A stretch of DNA of 64,000 nt, taken from NCBI GenBank assembly GCA_963557785.1, contig CAUWBF010000001.1:62001-126000 (forward strand), given 5' to 3'. The position numbers and the translations under genes are program-made. The notes beneath the pieces were generated by a model, which saw only the letters and a program-made list of their open reading frames with translations, searched no databases and was not told where the DNA came from. This DNA is from Merdicola sp963557785 (lineage in GTDB: Bacteria; Bacillota; Clostridia; TANB77; CAG-508). How positions within the stretch are numbered: position 1 is the first letter of the stretch; every line of letters begins with the position of its first letter. Shown in pieces: positions 27,762 through 36,436 of the stretch.

Positions 27762-28145
27762 ATGATGACAAGTGGAAGAGATGTTTATTATTTTCGGTGC
27801 TTAGAACACTTAAAAAAGAGTGGAATTGTAACTCTGGACTGTATTACCAAACCTGAGGGAGTATTGATAACGTTAGGAAATCAGTATGAAATATTTGTAC
27901 TTGAAGGCTGGGTAAATGAAGATGGAGAGTATCTTACAAAACTACTTTTCACAGTTGAAAATGACAGAGATAGGTTTATTGAAGTTATTGATGGAATTGT
28001 AAAAAGAATATCTGATATGGGAAAGATTCAAGAAGTTGAATACTCAGAAATCGAAGCAGATTCAGAAAAGATAGAAATGATATCTTTTAATCCATTGGCA
28101 CCAATTATAGTAGGAGAAACACTATTAAATCAGATTCTTGACTGA
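27762..28145 (+). CDS. Hypothetical 127-residue protein
   Basis: Begins at ATG 27762 or 27765 after AGGAGG, with its own strong promoter and terminator. The protein is soluble, beginning SGRDVYYFRCLEHLKKSG, with EGVLITLGNQYEIFVLEGWVN and a C-terminal FNPLAPIIVGETLLNQIL. I do not recognise a family. The gene is visibly richer in G and C than its neighbours, which may indicate transfer or strong expression. Confidence 0.72.
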   Translation: MMTSGRDVYYFRCLEHLKKSGIVTLDCITKPEGVLITLGNQYEIFVLEGWVNEDGEYLTKLLFTVENDRDRFIEVIDGIVKRISDMGKIQEVEYSEIEADSEKIEMISFNPLAPIIVGETLLNQILD

Positions 28146-28182
28146 AATGAATTGCATCCAGCAATAAAAAGGCAATAAAAAA

Positions 28183-28213
28183 GGGTACTCTTTTGTAGAG
28201 TACCCCATTTTCA
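28183..28213. terminator. Terminator between convergent genes
   Basis: GGGTACTC (28183-28190) pairs with GAGTACCC (28198-28205), with T-rich flanks; A-rich sequence on the left lets it serve the minus-strand gene too. Confidence 0.82.
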
Positions 28214-28220
28214 TTTTATA

Positions 28221-29144
28221 TTAATCTAAATTATTTAATATATTAGGTAATATTTGTTTCTTTCTTGAAACAACATTTTCTAATGTTGCAGTATTATGAT
28301 CTAATGAAACACCGAATGCTTTTTCTACAACATTTGATTTTGTTCCCATTGTAATTATTTTTGAGTTAGCATTTAAAATATCTGTTGCAGCGAAAACATA
28401 TAGGTCTAAGTTATCATTTTTAATTTCTTTATCTATAGCAGCTTCAAAATATGCTTGATTTTTAAATATATCATTAACATCTGCCGTATTTACTTGAGCA
28501 ATTTTAAATTTTTTACCATTTTGTTCAAATAGTTTGCTATCTATATTAATAACTTGTTCAGGTGTATAATCACTTAAATCTGTACCTGCTTTTAATAAAT
28601 TTAATCCATAAGTATTTATATCAACATTAGCTATTTCTGCAAGTTTTTGAGCTATAGTTCTATCTTCTTCAGTACATGTTGGAGATTTAAATAATAATGT
28701 ATCAGATATAATAGCACTAAGTAATAAACCAGCCATATTAGGTTCAACTTCAACATCATTTTGTTTATATAATTTATATAAAATTGTAGCTGTACAACCT
28801 AATGGTTCAGCATGATAATATAAAGTTTCAGGACATTTAAAATTCATTGTATGATGATCTACTACCATACGAACATGGGCTTTTTCTATATTATCAACAG
28901 ATTGAGTTGCTTCATTATGATCCACTAATATAACATTATCACCTTCATTAACAGAAGTGATTAATGTAGGTGCATCAAAATTAAATGTTTTTAATGCATA
29001 ATCTGTTTCTTTATTTGTATTTCCTAATCGACAAGCCTCAGTTGTATCTCCTAATTTATTTCTTAAATAAGAAAATGCAATAGATGAGACTATAGAGTCT
29101 GTATCTGGGTTTTTATGTCCAAAGACAAATGTTTTATTTGTCAT
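28221..29144 (-). CDS. ppaC: Manganese-dependent inorganic pyrophosphatase (family II)
   Basis: This DHH-family enzyme splits pyrophosphate to phosphate. The 307-residue protein shows the metal motif GHKNPDTDSI (H10, D14, D16), the DHN motif VDHNE, the DHH motif VVDHHT, and a C-terminal DHHA2-type domain ending SRKKQILPNIL. There is no CBS insert, so it is the unregulated form. It has a GGAGG site and its own promoter, and lies downstream of rqcH on the same strand. A second, unrelated pyrophosphatase is encoded at 33765. Confidence 0.96.
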   Translation of the reverse strand: MTNKTFVFGHKNPDTDSIVSSIAFSYLRNKLGDTTEACRLGNTNKETDYALKTFNFDAPTLITSVNEGDNVILVDHNEATQSVDNIEKAHVRMVVDHHTMNFKCPETLYYHAEPLGCTATILYKLYKQNDVEVEPNMAGLLLSAIISDTLLFKSPTCTEEDRTIAQKLAEIANVDINTYGLNLLKAGTDLSDYTPEQVINIDSKLFEQNGKKFKIAQVNTADVNDIFKNQAYFEAAIDKEIKNDNLDLYVFAATDILNANSKIITMGTKSNVVEKAFGVSLDHNTATLENVVSRKKQILPNILNNLD

Positions 29145-29180
29145 ATGAGTTCCTCCTTTAAAATTCGCTTTACATAAACC

Positions 29181-29209
29181 ATTATATCATTATATGGAAT
29201 AAAAGTCAA
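29181..29209 (-). promoter_or_regulatory. Sigma-A promoter of ppaC
   Basis: Minus strand TTGACT (29204-29209), 17 bp, TATAAT (29181-29186), within the 74-base gap after rqcH. Confidence 0.78.
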
Positions 29210-29218
29210 TAATTGGTA

Positions 29219-30964
29219 TTAAATGTTAGGATCTTTAGGTGTAACATTTAATGTTTTATTATTAGTATATATAACCATTCCAGGCTTACTTCCAGAAGGC
29301 TTTTTTACATATCTTACAAAACAATAGTCAACAGGAACATTAGATGAAAATTTGGCTTTACTATAAAAAGCTGCAATTTCAGCACATTTTACTAAAATAT
29401 CATCAATATCATCATCAATTTCTAAGGTATTATTAGTTCTTAGTACTACATGACTTCCATGAATATCTTTAGTATGAAACCAAATATCATTTTTATCAGC
29501 CAATTTAGTTGTAAGATAGTCGTTTTGAAAGTTATTTTTACCAACTAAAATAGTATAATCATCAATTTTAAATTCTCTAGGAGAAGAAATAGAATTTTCT
29601 TTATTTTTCTTATTTTTATCTTTTTTGCCTTTTAGAGAATCAGAAAAAATACTACTTTCAGATATTTCATTATATATTTCGTTAATATCAGAAATACTTT
29701 TACTATTTTCTAATTCATAAATAATACTTTCTAAATAATCTATATCTCTTTTTGCATCATTTTTTTGAACGGTTATAATTGCTAACGCATTCTTTAGTTT
29801 ATTGTATTTTTTAAAATACTTTGTTGCATTATTATGAACAGAAATTTTAGAATCTAAGGGAATGGTTATTAAGTTATTATTATCATAATAGTTTTCTAAA
29901 GTAATACTTTCTAATTTTTCATTTCTATATTTATATAAGTTAGCTGTTATAAGTTCACCATATAATTTATAAGTATCTCGATTAGAACATTCTAATAATT
30001 TTTTATCAATACTTTTAATTCTATTACTATATTTTGATAAAGTATTGAGAATAAGTTTTAATATGCTATTTCTATAAGACAAAAAAGAGTCAGAAGTTTC
30101 TTTTGAAAAATAGAAATCATCTAAAAAAAAGTTGATTTCCAGATTTTCCGATTTATCTTTTAAATCTATAGTATAATCTTTTTTATTTTTTTCATTTATA
30201 ATACTAATTACAGTAGAATTATTAGTTTCTATTCCGTTTAGTACAGATTTAATATAATTATAAAGTTCATACAAAGAATTATCTGATATTTTATCTAGAG
30301 TATCTTCTTTATTTATTTTTAAATTATTTAAAATGTTGTTTACAAATGGAACACTAAATCCTATAAAATTGTTTACAATATTCGCATTTATTGAAAGAGA
30401 TGCATTACTAGATAAAATATTTTTAAATTCACGAAAATCGTTTAACTTTATAAAACTATGTTTATTATTTTCTGGAAATACATACAAATGAGCAGGTAAA
30501 ATATCTCTACTTGAATTTGAACTTATATCTAAATGCCTTAAACTATCAATAATGAAGTTTTTATCATTTAATAAGATAATGTTACTATGTTTACCCATAA
30601 GTTCTATCACTAATTTCTTATTAGTTAAATCATTAAGCTCATTGTATCCTTCTAATTCTATTATAACGATTCTTTCTAAATCATAATTACTAATATTTTT
30701 AATTTTATACCCTAATATGTGCTTTCTAAGCAACATACAAAAATTAGGTGCATTAAGAGGATTAGGTTTTGTATTTGTTGTTATATGAAGTCTATAATTA
30801 TTAGAATCTATACAAATATTAAGTGCAAAGTTTTTTCCATTAGCATAAATACCTAATAATATTTCATTTTTATTAGGTTCAAATATTTTATTAATTTTTC
30901 CATCTATTAAATTTTGATTTAATTCATTAATTATAGATTTTGTAACAATACCATCAAATGCCAT
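29219..30964 (-). CDS. rqcH: NFACT family ribosome quality-control factor RqcH (Rqc2/FbpA)
   Basis: RqcH binds obstructed 50S subunits and recruits tRNA-Ala to add C-terminal alanine tails that mark stalled products. The 581-residue protein has NFACT-N (MAFDGIVTKSIINEL), a HhH region, a long coiled-coil middle (about 300-430), and the C-terminal NFACT-R domain (about 460-581: DIWFHTKDIHGSHVVLR, SGSKPGMVIYT). At residues 97-98, where B. subtilis RqcH has the D97-R98 pair needed for tRNA binding, this protein has E97-R98. The classical name as fibronectin-binding protein A refers to the same family. Confidence 0.94.
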   Translation of the reverse strand: MAFDGIVTKSIINELNQNLIDGKINKIFEPNKNEILLGIYANGKNFALNICIDSNNYRLHITTNTKPNPLNAPNFCMLLRKHILGYKIKNISNYDLERIVIIELEGYNELNDLTNKKLVIELMGKHSNIILLNDKNFIIDSLRHLDISSNSSRDILPAHLYVFPENNKHSFIKLNDFREFKNILSSNASLSINANIVNNFIGFSVPFVNNILNNLKINKEDTLDKISDNSLYELYNYIKSVLNGIETNNSTVISIINEKNKKDYTIDLKDKSENLEINFFLDDFYFSKETSDSFLSYRNSILKLILNTLSKYSNRIKSIDKKLLECSNRDTYKLYGELITANLYKYRNEKLESITLENYYDNNNLITIPLDSKISVHNNATKYFKKYNKLKNALAIITVQKNDAKRDIDYLESIIYELENSKSISDINEIYNEISESSIFSDSLKGKKDKNKKNKENSISSPREFKIDDYTILVGKNNFQNDYLTTKLADKNDIWFHTKDIHGSHVVLRTNNTLEIDDDIDDILVKCAEIAAFYSKAKFSSNVPVDYCFVRYVKKPSGSKPGMVIYTNNKTLNVTPKDPNI

Positions 30965-30994
30965 AAGAAAATCTCCTATAAAAAAATTTGCTTA

Positions 30995-31023
30995 ATTATA
31001 TTACAAAAATGAGAATATATCAA
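30995..31023 (-). promoter_or_regulatory. Sigma-A promoter of rqcH
   Basis: Minus strand TTGATA (31018-31023), 17 bp, TATAAT (30995-31000), 31 bases before the start. Confidence 0.75.
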
Positions 31024-31092
31024 ATTAAATTTACATAAAGACGGGAAAATTAAAATAGTTAGAAAATAAATAAAAAAATAGCTTAAATAGTA

Positions 31093-31122
31093 TTGACATT
31101 AAGAGAAACACTGAATTATAAT
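31093..31122 (+). promoter_or_regulatory. Sigma-A promoter of sigH
   Basis: TTGACA (31093-31098), 18 bp, TATAAT (31117-31122). Confidence 0.78.
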
Positions 31123-31159
31123 ACGTTCAAGAAGTAGCAATGCAGGAGGTTAAAGACTT

Positions 31160-31804
31160 ATGAAATCAGAGAGCGTATTTTATGTCTTTGGGAAACAATA
31201 TGAAAACATAAGTGATGAAGATTTAATATCTTATATTAAATCTGGGGATAAATATGCGCTAGACTACTTATTAGAAAAATATAAAGAATTAGTAAATATG
31301 AAAGTTGGAAAATACTATATAGTAGGTGCAGAAAAAGAAGATATAGTACAAGAAGGTATGATTGGCTTATATAAAGCAATTAAGAATTTTGAACCAGACA
31401 AACAAGCTTCTTTTAAATCTTTTGCTAATATGTGTATAGAAAGACAGTTAATAACAGCAATAAAGTCATCCAATAGACAAAAACACATTCCATTAAATTC
31501 ATATTTATCATTAAATACATCAGCATATGAAAATGAAGAAGATACAGAACTAATAGATATTTTTGATAGTAATACTACTGAAGATCCTTTAGATACTATA
31601 ACTAAAAAGGAATATTATAAAACAGTAGAAGATACTATAGATAAGTCATTAAGTAAATTTGAAAAACAAGTCCTAGAAAAATATATTCAAGGAGAAAGTT
31701 ACGTAGATATAGCGAATAAACTAGATGCACCAGTTAAATCTATAGATAATGCAATACAAAGAATAAGAAAAAAAGCAATAAAAAATATTAATAATAATGA
31801 CTAA
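31160..31804 (+). CDS. sigH: RNA polymerase sigma-H factor
   Basis: Sigma-H directs early sporulation and stationary-phase genes. The 214-residue sigma-70-type protein has region 2 (DLISYIKSGDKYALDYLLEKY, EKEDIVQEGMIGLYKAI, FKSFANMCIERQLI) with the SigH-typical SNRQKHIPLNSYLSL, and region 4 (LSKFEKQVLEKYIQGESYVDIAN, then an RIRKKA helix). The site is AGGAGG. It is followed by tRNA-Thr, perhaps in one transcript. In the sporulation cascade it would act upstream of the spoIIA operon in this window. Confidence 0.93.
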   Translation: MKSESVFYVFGKQYENISDEDLISYIKSGDKYALDYLLEKYKELVNMKVGKYYIVGAEKEDIVQEGMIGLYKAIKNFEPDKQASFKSFANMCIERQLITAIKSSNRQKHIPLNSYLSLNTSAYENEEDTELIDIFDSNTTEDPLDTITKKEYYKTVEDTIDKSLSKFEKQVLEKYIQGESYVDIANKLDAPVKSIDNAIQRIRKKAIKNINNND

Positions 31805-31828
31805 TAGAAGACGTAATTTATAAGTTAT

Positions 31829-31904
31829 GCTTCTATAGCTCAGTAGGTAGAGCACTGCCATGGTAAGGCAGGGGTCGCCAGTTCGATTCTGGCTGGAAGC
31901 TCCA
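31829..31904 (+). tRNA. tRNA-Thr (GGT anticodon)
   Basis: A 76-nt cloverleaf with encoded CCA: acceptor GCTTCTA with TGGAAGC, anticodon stem CTGCC/GGCAG with loop ATGGTAA (anticodon GGT, reads ACC/ACT), and T-arm GCCAGTTCGATTCTGGC. It is the cognate of the ACC specifier seen in the thrS T-box. Confidence 0.94.
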
Positions 31905-31920
31905 ATCAAACAATAAAAAG

Positions 31921-31950
31921 AAAAGTATTTCTATTAAGAAATACTTTTTT
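31921..31950 (+). terminator. Rho-independent terminator after tRNA-Thr
   Basis: AAAAGTATTTCT (31921-31932) with AGAAATACTTTTTT (31937-31950), four-base loop and T-run. Confidence 0.87.
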
Positions 31951-32026
31951 AATGATTTAATGTAGAAATTATTTTAGAATTATGATATATATAAATATAT
32001 AAAATTTAAGGAGAGAGAAAAATAAA

Positions 32027-33118
32027 ATGAAAATAGGAATAGTAGGATTACCAAATGTAGGAAAAAGTACAATGTTTAATGCAATAACAAACGCAGGAGC
32101 TGAATGTGCTAACTATCCATTCTGTACGATAGAACCAAATGTAGGAGTAGTTCCAGTACCTGATGAAAGATTAGATAAATTAACAGAAATGTATAATCCA
32201 GAAAAAACTACACATGCAGTTATAGAATTTGTTGATATAGCAGGTTTAGTTAAAGGTGCAAGCAAAGGAGAAGGATTAGGAAACAAGTTCTTATCTCATA
32301 TAAGAGAAGTAGATGCTATCTGTGAGGTAGTAAGATGTTTTGAAGATCCAAATGTTGTACATGTTGATGGTTCAATAGATCCTATAAGAGATATAGAAAC
32401 TATAAACTTAGAGTTAATATTTGCAGATATAGAAACAGTTGATAAAAGATTAGATAGAGCAAGAAAATCTCTAAAAGCAGATAAAAAGTTTCAAGCAGAA
32501 ATTGATTTATTAGAAAAGATAAAGAAAACATTAGAAGAAGGAAAATCTGCAAGAACATTAGAACTAAATGAAGAAGAACAAGAAATAATAAAAGATAGTT
32601 TTCTATTAACATTAAAACCAATTTTATATATTGCAAATGTATCAGAGGAACAATTAGCAGATGCGGAAAATGATGCAAATGTACAAAAAGTAAAGGAATA
32701 TGCTATGAAAGAGAAAGCGGGAGTTATTCATTTATGTGTTAAAATAGAAGAAGAATTAGCAAGTTTAGAAAAAGAAGACCAAAAAGAAATGCTAGAAGCT
32801 ATTGGATTAGAAGAATCAGGACTAAATAAGGTAATAAAAGCTAGTTATGATTTACTAGGATTAATGTCTTTCTTAACAGCAGGAGAACCAGAAGTAAGAG
32901 CTTGGACAATAAAAAAAGGAACTAAAGCTCCAGAAGCAGCAGGAAAAATTCATTCAGATATTCAAAGAGGATTCATAAGAGCAGAAATAGTTTCATATAA
33001 TGACCTTATAAGAGAAGGATCAATGCTTGCTGCAAAAGAAAAAGGGCTAGTTAGATCAGAAGGAAAAGAATATATAATGCAAGATGGAGATATTGTACTA
33101 TTTAGGTTTAATGTGTAA
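32027..33118 (+). CDS. ychF: Redox-regulated ribosome-binding ATPase YchF
   Basis: YchF/OLA1 is an Obg-family P-loop protein that prefers ATP and binds ribosomes. The 363-residue protein has G1 GLPNVGKSTMFNA at the N terminus, the YPFCTIEPNVG switch, DIAGLVKGASKGEGLGNKFL, a coiled-coil insertion (about 130-200) and a C-terminal TGS-like domain (SFLTAGEPEVRAWTI, FIRAEIVSYNDL). Length and start are standard. Confidence 0.97.
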   Translation: MKIGIVGLPNVGKSTMFNAITNAGAECANYPFCTIEPNVGVVPVPDERLDKLTEMYNPEKTTHAVIEFVDIAGLVKGASKGEGLGNKFLSHIREVDAICEVVRCFEDPNVVHVDGSIDPIRDIETINLELIFADIETVDKRLDRARKSLKADKKFQAEIDLLEKIKKTLEEGKSARTLELNEEEQEIIKDSFLLTLKPILYIANVSEEQLADAENDANVQKVKEYAMKEKAGVIHLCVKIEEELASLEKEDQKEMLEAIGLEESGLNKVIKASYDLLGLMSFLTAGEPEVRAWTIKKGTKAPEAAGKIHSDIQRGFIRAEIVSYNDLIREGSMLAAKEKGLVRSEGKEYIMQDGDIVLFRFNV

Positions 33119-33222
33119 AATTTTATATAAATATGTAAAAAAGCTTGCAATTATGTAAAAAATATGTTATAAATAAAAGAGAATGTGTTATAAGAATAAC
33201 AAGAGAGAAAGTAGGTAGAGAT

Positions 33223-33591
33223 ATGAAAAATATGAAAGTTAGTAAAATTATTTTATCTGTAATAATGATATTATTAGTTTTAAGTATAGCAGTAGATGTT
33301 AGAGCAGATGATACAGATGGAAACTTCTTATTATTAACATCAAACAATACAACTAATAACACAGTAAATAATACTACAAATAATACTATGAACAATACAG
33401 TAAACAATACTGCAGCACCAGTAGTAAATACATCAAATAAAATAAATACAAATTCATATTCAAACAATACAAATAATTTACCAAAAACAGGTGCTGAAGA
33501 TTATACAGCTGTATTTATAATTTTAGGAGTATGTATAGCATCAGCAGTATATGCTTATAAAAAAGCTAATGATTATAATGGAATAAAATAA
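33223..33591 (+). CDS. Small secreted LPXTG surface protein
   Basis: Start at ATG 33223 (MKNMKVSK...), preceded by AGGTAGAG; upstream in-frame codons lack a site. The 122-residue protein has a signal peptide ending near VRADDTDG, an Asn/Thr-rich section built of NNT-type repeats (about residues 40-85), then LPKTGAED, a hydrophobic helix and a basic end (YAYKKANDY). This is the sortase sorting-signal layout, so it should be linked to peptidoglycan. No sortase is in the window. Function unknown; it may be a spacer or a mucin-like coat peptide. Confidence 0.8.
   Translation: MKNMKVSKIILSVIMILLVLSIAVDVRADDTDGNFLLLTSNNTTNNTVNNTTNNTMNNTVNNTAAPVVNTSNKINTNSYSNNTNNLPKTGAEDYTAVFIILGVCIASAVYAYKKANDYNGIK
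33345..33415 (+). repeat. In-gene AAT/ACA low-complexity repeat coding for NNT units
   Basis: Irregular repeats of AATAATAC(T/A) and AACAATACA encode Asn-Asn-Thr units. Such tracts can change length by slippage in frame. Confidence 0.65.
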
Positions 33592-33609
33592 TAAAAAATG
33601 AGCGGAGAT

Positions 33610-33647
33610 AAAGAAACAAACTATTTTTAGTTTGTTTCTTTATTTTT
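33610..33647 (+). terminator. Strong Rho-independent terminator
   Basis: 13-bp stem AAAGAAACAAACT (33610-33622) with AGTTTGTTTCTTT (33629-33641), followed by T-run. Confidence 0.9.
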
Positions 33648-33700
33648 TATTGCTAGAAATATGAAAAATTTTATTAAATGTAAAAAATATTTTATAAGTC

Positions 33701-33729
33701 TAGACATTTTAGGTAAATTAGCATAAAAT
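33701..33729 (+). promoter_or_regulatory. Sigma-A promoter of ppa
   Basis: TAGACA (33701-33706), 17 bp, TAAAAT (33724-33729). Confidence 0.6.
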
Positions 33730-33764
33730 AAAGACACTAGAAAAAAGAAAAGAGGTAATTTATT

Positions 33765-34295
33765 ATGAATATATGGCATGACATAGATAAAGAAAGAATA
33801 AAAAAAGAAGATTTTACAGCTGTAATAGAAATCTCTAAAAATGGTAGAAATAAATATGAATTAGATAAAGAAACAGGAATGTTAAAATTAGATAGGGTAT
33901 TATATACAGCAACACATTATCCAGCAAACTATGGATTTATTCCAAGAACCTATGCTGAAGATAATGATCCACTTGATGTATTAGTATTATGCCAAGAAAA
34001 CATAATACCACTAACATTAGTAGAAGCATACCCAATAGGTGTACTAAAAATGGTAGATCAAGACTCAGCAGATGAAAAGATAATTGCAATAGCAAAATCA
34101 GATCCATATTTAAACGGATATAGAGATGTATCAACACTTCCAAGTCAAATTTTATCAGAAATGAAACATTTTTTTGAAGTTTATAAGCAATTAGAACACA
34201 AACAAACTACAGTACAACAAATAATGGGAAGAGAAGAAGCAGAAGAAATAATAGAAAGATGTATACAAAGATATAACGAAAAATTTGGAAAATAA
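33765..34295 (+). CDS. ppa: Inorganic pyrophosphatase (family I)
   Basis: A soluble Mg-dependent pyrophosphatase unrelated in fold to PpaC. The 176-residue protein has the family I features: NKYELDKETG, YPANYGFIPRTYAEDNDPLDVLVL with the metal-binding aspartates, and KSDPYLNGYRDV. A C-terminal helix (QIMGREEAEEIIERCIQ) is somewhat longer than in short bacterial forms. Together with ppaC (28221-29144) the organism encodes two independent pyrophosphatases within 6 kb. It is followed by the TPR gene after 14 bases. Confidence 0.95.
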   Translation: MNIWHDIDKERIKKEDFTAVIEISKNGRNKYELDKETGMLKLDRVLYTATHYPANYGFIPRTYAEDNDPLDVLVLCQENIIPLTLVEAYPIGVLKMVDQDSADEKIIAIAKSDPYLNGYRDVSTLPSQILSEMKHFFEVYKQLEHKQTTVQQIMGREEAEEIIERCIQRYNEKFGK

Positions 34296-34309
34296 GAGAG
34301 GAGTAAAAA

Positions 34310-35518
34310 ATGTTAGAAAGGATAATTTTTAATATATTAGCCTTTTCACTATTTGTAATTATATTTTTTATAATGATCAGAAAAAATGATACTAATTATG
34401 TAGCAATATTAGTATTAGAGGCATTAGGAATAGCAATAAGTTTTATAGAATTATTAGTTGGAGAATATTTTGGATTATTTATAAGATTATTAACATATAC
34501 AATTTCTGTTGTATTACCATTAGCTATAATTATAATGGAAAAGTATAATTTTGAATTTTCTGAAAGCATATATATTTTAGGAGCAAAGGTATGTATGTTT
34601 TTCAATAATAGTAAAACAGCAAAAACTTTATTATTAAAAGCAACAGAATTAAATGTAGAAAGTGAAAAAGCACATAGATTTTTGGCAGAAATTTATGAAA
34701 AAGAAGGCGGAATGAGAAAAGCAATAGATGAATATGTTAAAGCAATAGATATAAATAAACAAGATTATGATTCATATTATAGAATAGCATTTTTATTAGA
34801 AAAATTAGGAAAAAAAGATGAATCAATAGAAATGTTAAACAACTTAATAAAAAAGAAACCAGATTACTATGAAGCTTCTGAACTATTAGGTAAATTATTA
34901 TGTGATCAAGAAAATTTTAAAGAAGCAATTAATGTTTATATGAATGCTTTAAAATATAATCCAAATAGCTATGAAATTTATTATAATTTAGGAATAGCAT
35001 ATACAAGATTAAACGATTTTGGAAATGCAAAAATATGTTATGAAAAGGCAGCAGAGATAAATAGTATGATATATAATGGCTACTACAACCTAGGACTTAT
35101 TTCTATGCTTTATGATGATTTAGATGAAGCAGAAAAATTCTTCCACCAGGCAGTAGAAGGAAAAGATGTTGAAGCAGATAGTTATTATAATTTATCTAGA
35201 ATTTATGCAATAAAAGGAGAAAAAGAAAAAGCTATAAACTATTTAAGTTTAGCAGTTGAATTGAAAGCAGAATTATCAAAAAGAGCAATGGCAGATCCTG
35301 TTTTTATACCAATACAAAGATTTATACCACAAAACCTAAATATACAAGAAATAGAAGAAATTCATATGGACGAAAAAGAACTAAAAGCCAAAGAACATCT
35401 TGAACAAACTTATCAGATTGCGGGAAAAATAAGTAGAAATGAATATAAAAAAATGAATACTTTTAAAGAACCTAACATAGAAATAGAAGTAGAAGAAAGA
35501 GAACATGAAAATGACTAA
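34310..35518 (+). CDS. Membrane-anchored TPR-repeat protein
   Basis: The 402-residue protein starts with about three membrane helices (residues 4-80), then about seven tetratricopeptide repeats (about 100-330), for example ALKYNPNSYEIYYNLGIAYT and NGYYNLGLISMLYDDLDEA. A charged C-terminal tail follows. TPR arrays hold protein partners together; the membrane anchor places it at the inner face or outside of the membrane. It sits between ppa and dpaA with a GAGAGGAG site. No specific function recognised. Confidence 0.88.
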   Translation: MLERIIFNILAFSLFVIIFFIMIRKNDTNYVAILVLEALGIAISFIELLVGEYFGLFIRLLTYTISVVLPLAIIIMEKYNFEFSESIYILGAKVCMFFNNSKTAKTLLLKATELNVESEKAHRFLAEIYEKEGGMRKAIDEYVKAIDINKQDYDSYYRIAFLLEKLGKKDESIEMLNNLIKKKPDYYEASELLGKLLCDQENFKEAINVYMNALKYNPNSYEIYYNLGIAYTRLNDFGNAKICYEKAAEINSMIYNGYYNLGLISMLYDDLDEAEKFFHQAVEGKDVEADSYYNLSRIYAIKGEKEKAINYLSLAVELKAELSKRAMADPVFIPIQRFIPQNLNIQEIEEIHMDEKELKAKEHLEQTYQIAGKISRNEYKKMNTFKEPNIEIEVEEREHEND

Positions 35519-35551
35519 TCTCTAAATAAATTTGTAGGGGGATATTTTAAA

Positions 35552-36424
35552 ATGATGAAAATATCAATTATTGGTGGAGACTTAAGAATTGCACAATTAG
35601 CAGAAATGCTAGCTAATGAAGATTTTAAAGTATATACATATGGACTAGAACAATCAGAATTAATAAATAAAAATGAAAAAATAGTAAAATGTAATTCGCT
35701 AAATGAAATAGCAGATAAAGCAAATATTATTATAAGTTCTATACCACTATCAAGTAATGGAATAAATATTAATATGCCATTTAGCGATGAGAAACTAGAA
35801 GTTGTGCAGTTAGAAAAGGTTTTAGATGGTAAGATATTTATTGCAGGAAGAATAAAAGAAGATTTATATGATAAATTGCCAAATACTAAAATTATAGATT
35901 TATTAAAAAGAGAAGAACTAACAGTATTAAATACTATTGCAACAGCTGAAGGTACTATACAAGTTGCTATGGAGGAAACTACCAGAACGTTACATGGAAG
36001 CAATATACTAATTATGGGGTTTGGAAGAATAAGTAAGGTATTATCTAATATGCTAAAAGGAATAGGAGCTAATGTATATTGTGAAACAACAAAAGTAGTA
36101 AATACTTCATGGATAAAAGCATATGGATATACACCAGTATTATTTAATGAATTAAATGATAACCTAGGTAAATTTGATATTATCATAAATACAGTACCAC
36201 ATATTATTTTAGATGATACGAATTTAGATTTATTAAAAAAAGATTGTGTAATTATAGATGTAGCATCTAATCCAGGAGGAGTAGATAAAAATGCTGCAAA
36301 AACACGAGGAATAAAATTAATTTGGGCCCTATCACTACCAGGAAAAGTAGCACCTACAACTTCAGCCGAATATATAAAAGATACATTATACAATGTATTA
36401 AAAGAATTAGAAATTAATAGTTAA
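35552..36424 (+). CDS. dpaA: Dipicolinate synthase subunit A
   Basis: DpaA (SpoVFA) with DpaB makes dipicolinic acid from a lysine-pathway intermediate in the mother cell; the acid fills the spore core. The 290-residue protein has an N-terminal domain beginning KISIIGGDLRIAQLAEMLA, an NAD(P)-binding fold (SNILIMGFGRISKVLSNML, about residues 150-170) and IDVASNPGGVDKNAAKTRGI with ALSLPGKVAPTTSAEYI. The next gene is uppP, not dpaB, unlike the usual dpaAB pair. An AGGGGG site precedes it. Confidence 0.92.
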   Translation: MMKISIIGGDLRIAQLAEMLANEDFKVYTYGLEQSELINKNEKIVKCNSLNEIADKANIIISSIPLSSNGININMPFSDEKLEVVQLEKVLDGKIFIAGRIKEDLYDKLPNTKIIDLLKREELTVLNTIATAEGTIQVAMEETTRTLHGSNILIMGFGRISKVLSNMLKGIGANVYCETTKVVNTSWIKAYGYTPVLFNELNDNLGKFDIIINTVPHIILDDTNLDLLKKDCVIIDVASNPGGVDKNAAKTRGIKLIWALSLPGKVAPTTSAEYIKDTLYNVLKELEINS

Positions 36425-36436
36425 GAGGAGATAAAA

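Noticed and set aside
28221..30964. rqcH and ppaC as one transcript only
   Set aside because: ppaC has a near-consensus promoter of its own in the gap (29181-29209), though readthrough from rqcH remains possible.
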